Shown: piece by piece, positions 61,400 through 64,000 of the stretch | Numbering within the stretch: position 1 is the first letter of the stretch | Layout: every line of letters begins with the position of its first letter | Source of the DNA: Gammaproteobacteria bacterium | Lineage (GTDB): Bacteria > Pseudomonadota > Gammaproteobacteria > DSM-16500 | Assembly (NCBI GenBank): GCA_013286215.1 | Contig: JABDGC010000002.1 | Span: 52,730 to 116,729, forward strand | Length of the DNA stretch: 64,000 nt | Direction of reading: 5' to 3' | Notes under the pieces: generated by a model | Database searches by the model: none | The model's input: the letters and a program-made list of their open reading frames with translations, nothing else | What the model was told of the DNA's origin: nothing | Made by a program: the position numbers and the translations under genes

Positions 61400-62326
61400 T
61401 TAAAGTAAAGGAGGTGGAACCAATTCTTTTCCCGGATATCCTTTTACTTCACCAAAAGCAGTATGCTTGTTCCAGGCATTTGCAGCTTCAATCATTTCTT
61501 CTTTGGTGCGGGCGACAAAATTCCACCAAATTAAAATATCTTCTTGAAAAGGTTCACCGCCAATTATTAATATTCTTGAGCCTTGTTGAATGCGAACAGG
61601 AGTGCTTGGTCTGCCGAATGGTAAATATAAAAGTGTGTCAATATCAACAATTTCCTGTGCAATTTCTATCGTGCCAATTAAGGGTAAAATTCCATATTCA
61701 AATTTAGGATTAAGCGATAAAGTTGTTGTTGTGTCCTCTAAGGCGATCAGTTCTAAGGCCACTAAAGGGGAATATACTTTTACTGGGGAGAGAGAATTTA
61801 AAAACTCTCCCGCTAAAATATTAATCCGCAAATTAGCGAGGTTCAGGGAAGGAATAGTTTCATAATGAATGAAATTAGGTTCCATGTGCCGCACGCTATC
61901 CGGTAGTGCAATCCAGAGTTGTACGCCATGAAGGAGGGTGTCGGGAAGAGATTCCTCGGAATGTGAAATTCCTTTTCCTGCTGTCATTAAATTAACTTGT
62001 CCGGGTTGTATTTTTTGTTTTGATCCCAGGCTATCTCGATGCAGTATTTCACCGGCCAAGGGATAAGTAAAAGTTTGTAATCCAATGTGAGGATGAGGGC
62101 CAACACGAAGACCTTCCGTGTTTGTTAAATCGATAGGCCCAAAATGATCTAGAAAACACCATGCGCCAATGGTTTTTCGATTCCCTTGAGGAAGGGCTCG
62201 GCGAATAGTTATGTTGTCACCAACATGCGCTGTGCGCGTTTTTATTTTTTGACTATTGCATTTTGGAGATAAGGCAAGACATTCTTTTGAATTCAGTATC
62301 TTCGGTGTTTTTATTAAATCACTCAT
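61400..62326 (-). CDS. Pirin family protein
   Basis: 308 residues with two cupin halves. RVGPHPHIGLQTFTYPLAGE has the metal-binding H-P-H pattern, then LMTAGKGISHSEES and the third ligand, as in pirin/YhhW-type quercetinases. A GPHPHxGxxT-type motif is classic. It may oxidise flavonoid-like compounds or act as a redox sensor. Divergent from the following gene across about 385 bp. Confidence 0.92.
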   Translation of the reverse strand: MSDLIKTPKILNSKECLALSPKCNSQKIKTRTAHVGDNITIRRALPQGNRKTIGAWCFLDHFGPIDLTNTEGLRVGPHPHIGLQTFTYPLAGEILHRDSLGSKQKIQPGQVNLMTAGKGISHSEESLPDTLLHGVQLWIALPDSVRHMEPNFIHYETIPSLNLANLRINILAGEFLNSLSPVKVYSPLVALELIALEDTTTTLSLNPKFEYGILPLIGTIEIAQEIVDIDTLLYLPFGRPSTPVRIQQGSRILIIGGEPFQEDILIWWNFVARTKEEMIEAANAWNKHTAFGEVKGYPGKELVPPPLL

Positions 62327-62712
62327 GCTTCCTCCTTAAAAATAATCTTCTTTTATCCTTTTATATAATAAAAACATTTCAAAATAAAACAATACAAACA
62401 TTGACTAATCCCTGATCATTGAGGCTCCATTAAGCAGCGAATTATACATGCCCGAAGTGAAAAGACAACTTGAAGTTGCAGGCACTTGAATTAAGCCCTT
62501 ATGCTTAGATATGAGTATAATTTCTGTACAACCATTAATGCTAAGCTTTTTCTGGGCGCTTCGTAAACGCCTTCAGCGTAGAAAAAGCAATAAACTTCTT
62601 ATTTCTTTCGTTATAATAGCCCAATTGAATTTACAACAGGGTAGGGCGTTAAATTCCCTGTTTAGTTGCAACTGAATTTAGCAGCCATCCATAACCAGTT
62701 GAGAAATTGACT
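62327..62712. other. Intergenic region between pirin and the DUF1543-type gene
   Basis: About 386 bp. It contains the hairpin at 62545-62588 (listed separately) and TATAAT at 62612-62617, a possible -10 box for the rightward gene. No coding sequence or tRNA was recognised. Confidence 0.5.
62545..62588. other. Strong intergenic hairpin
   Basis: gctttttct at 62545-62553 pairs with agaaaaagc at 62580-62588 (9 bp, perfect), and ggcg/cgcc (62555-62558, 62568-62571) forms an inner stem. It is about 125 bp before the DUF1543-type gene and upstream of its -10 candidate. It could be a terminator of a short RNA or a regulator site; no further sign. Confidence 0.4.
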
Positions 62713-63237
62713 ATGAATTTATTCGTTATTTACGTCGGTGGAAAAACCGCAACCTCATTAATTGAAGTTCATGACATTCATTTTGCCGTAGGTGAACAGA
62801 TTGAAGACCTTTATGCTCAAATCAGAAAGCAGTGGTGGGGGACACCGCAAAGCTTACACTTAGACGCTTGGGGGATATTAAAAAGCGTGGACGATTATAA
62901 TCTCGTCATCAAGGCTGATCCGCCAGCGGATAAGACAAATAAATTGTTTTTTATTAACTTAGGTGGCTATGATTCACGCGAATTTACCGAGCTGCACAAA
63001 AATCTTTTTGTTGTCGCTGAAAATGAAAGTGAAGCAAAGTTAAAGGCCAAGGCTACTATTTCGCATTGGGCTGTTCCACATAAAGATAATTTATATGCTT
63101 TAGATGACTGCGTTAATGTCACTGATTTGCTAATACAAAAAGGCCTATCGCTTCATTTAGAGCGGACGAATCATCCTTCTCCATTTAATTTTATTTGTAA
63201 ATATGTGCCAATCGGGCAAGAGACGCGGCAAAATTAG
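62713..63237 (+). CDS. DUF1543-type protein
   Basis: 174 residues from the ATG at 62713; a TTG at 62707 adds two. MNLFVIYVGGKTATSLIEVH, QIRKQWWGTPQSLHLDAWGI and FINLGGYDSREFTELHKNLF with W-x-x-P-H-K-D-N-L-Y-A-L-D-D are the conserved pieces of DUF1543, duplicated in two halves. Biochemical role unknown. It stands alone between the pirin and the small membrane gene. Confidence 0.85.
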   Translation: MNLFVIYVGGKTATSLIEVHDIHFAVGEQIEDLYAQIRKQWWGTPQSLHLDAWGILKSVDDYNLVIKADPPADKTNKLFFINLGGYDSREFTELHKNLFVVAENESEAKLKAKATISHWAVPHKDNLYALDDCVNVTDLLIQKGLSLHLERTNHPSPFNFICKYVPIGQETRQN

Positions 63238-63506
63238 CAACGATTGAGCCGCATTATTTTGGCAAAGTAATATACAAGCAAGATTAATGGTTTCACTAGA
63301 TTCTCCAGCGCCCATCATTGCTACTGCTATATTCACCGTTGTTAAAGGATAACCATTACCCTTTCGAAGAAGATCATGTTGTGCTGGTAAAAGAAGGCTT
63401 GGACTTCGAAGCTGGCTTGAAAAGCGCGTGTACTCCTTCATTGTTTTAAATAATCTAAAACGACCTTTTCTTCACTCAGCCCTAAAGTTTTTGCTTGTTC
63501 AAGAAT

Positions 63507-63728
63507 TTATTTTCGATTGCCAAAAATGACTAAAGCAACACCCGCCACCAGAACCAAACCACCTGCGATCGGCGGGAAATGAACCGATTTTTGAGTGTCT
63601 GCAGTCACTTGAATATTGCCTAACTGGGCTACTTGCTCATGCTTCGTATAGGTGAAACCTTGATAGGCAAGGCCGGTAATGCCCGCAAGAATCAATAAAA
63701 TCCCGAGTATGCTAGCAGTATTTTTCAT
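63507..63728 (-). CDS. Small two-helix membrane protein
   Basis: 73 residues with hydrophobic helices at about 7-25 (ILGILLILAGITGLAYQGF) and 50-70 (PIAGGLVLVAGVALVIFG) and a short loop between. It resembles small uncharacterised two-helix inner-membrane proteins. Function unknown. To its right, 63729-64000 (272 bp) has no feature I can support; to its left 63238-63506 also has no supported gene. Confidence 0.7.
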   Translation of the reverse strand: MKNTASILGILLILAGITGLAYQGFTYTKHEQVAQLGNIQVTADTQKSVHFPPIAGGLVLVAGVALVIFGNRK

Positions 63729-64000
63729 AGATAATTTCCATTTAGTCTGGTTTGGGTCTGCAGAGGCTTATTTCTTCCAATAATTCGGCAGCATATTATT
63801 ATCATACACCTATTTTAGGAATCCTCTTGTGTCTGTGCCAAACTAAGGAGACAGATAGAGTAAAGATAAGTCAAAAAACTTCTTTATGACTATATGCTAA
63901 ATAAGCCATATAGAGCTAAGCTTAGGCTCATGCCGTTGAGGGTTTTCCCTAATAATTTAGTGAGGCAGTATTCAGTATACTGATCTAGATAGAAAGCTTA

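Noticed and set aside
63157..63441. A 94-codon minus-strand ORF overlapping the DUF1543-type gene end
   Set aside because: No motif and antisense to a clear gene over 80 bp. The neighbouring segment ILEQAKTLGLSEEKVV (about 63440-63506, minus) hints at a dehydrogenase relic, but it is too short to call.
1..64000. CRISPR arrays, rRNA or intact tRNA genes
   Set aside because: No evenly spaced repeats and no complete tRNA cloverleaf were seen; the only tRNA-like pieces are the two att copies.

Overview
The window looks like chromosome from an AT-rich gammaproteobacterium. The mix of genes (FosX-type hydrolase, many small lipoproteins, a glycine-zipper lipoprotein, a BBP2 porin, TamA/TamB, a possible secreted lipase-like protein) fits the Legionellales (Legionella/Coxiella/Aquicella type) best. 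This placement is inference; there is no rRNA or core phylogenetic marker in the window. Region 1 (1-18070) is an integrated-element zone. Two 36-bp identical copies of the 3' end of a tRNA-Thr(TGT)-like gene (8312-8347 and 18032-18067) each lie just upstream of a leftward P4-type tyrosine integrase gene. This is the layout of two integrative elements stacked in tandem at one tRNA gene. The left element has an intact integrase, a RhuM-Fic protein, an AlpA regulator, a repeat-rich control region, two overlapping replication-type genes and a terminase-small-like gene. Its likely cargo is to the left (GNATs, cupin-GNAT, Nudix, LysE exporter, APH-type kinase). The right element (8350-18070) carries VOC proteins, a glutamine amidotransferase, acetyltransferases, a flavodoxin-type reductase and an IS256-family insertion. 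At its end it has a Fic enzyme facing a 57-residue ORF with a Fic-inhibitory motif, and a frameshifted integrase. Region 2 (18241-28454) starts with a FosX-like fosfomycin hydrolase, then a tightly overlapping run of a methyltransferase and five acetyltransferase genes (two damaged by a deletion that joined them out of frame, one fused to GrpB), and then a complete type I restriction-modification system (hsdM-hsdS-hsdR). Region 3 (28766-45761) holds an acyltransferase, a BBP2-type porin, a complete chemosensory operon with no flagellar genes (STAS, CheA with an extra CheW domain, MCP ending in an NWETF-like pentapeptide, CheW, CheR, CheB, REC-GGDEF-EAL), and tamA-tamB. Region 4 (45909-55548) is a patchwork of lipoproteins, a possible lipase-like effector, a membrane-anchored GNAT, an amino-acid permease, a CatB-like acetyltransferase, an MBL hydrolase, a 2H-phosphoesterase-like protein and several gene stubs (transposase, aldo/keto reductase, glutathione reductase). 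A 29-bp sequence at 31489-31517 recurs inverted at 53312-53340. Region 5 (55627-63728) has an APH(6)-like kinase and a compact leftward cluster: a TrpR-family repressor followed by FAD monooxygenase, MFS transporter, TIGR04076-type protein and aldo/keto reductase with overlapping ends. A pirin, a DUF1543-type protein and a small membrane protein follow. The main candidates for something undescribed are the Fic gene with its convergent inhibitor-like ORF beside the att site, and the TrpR-headed metabolic cluster.
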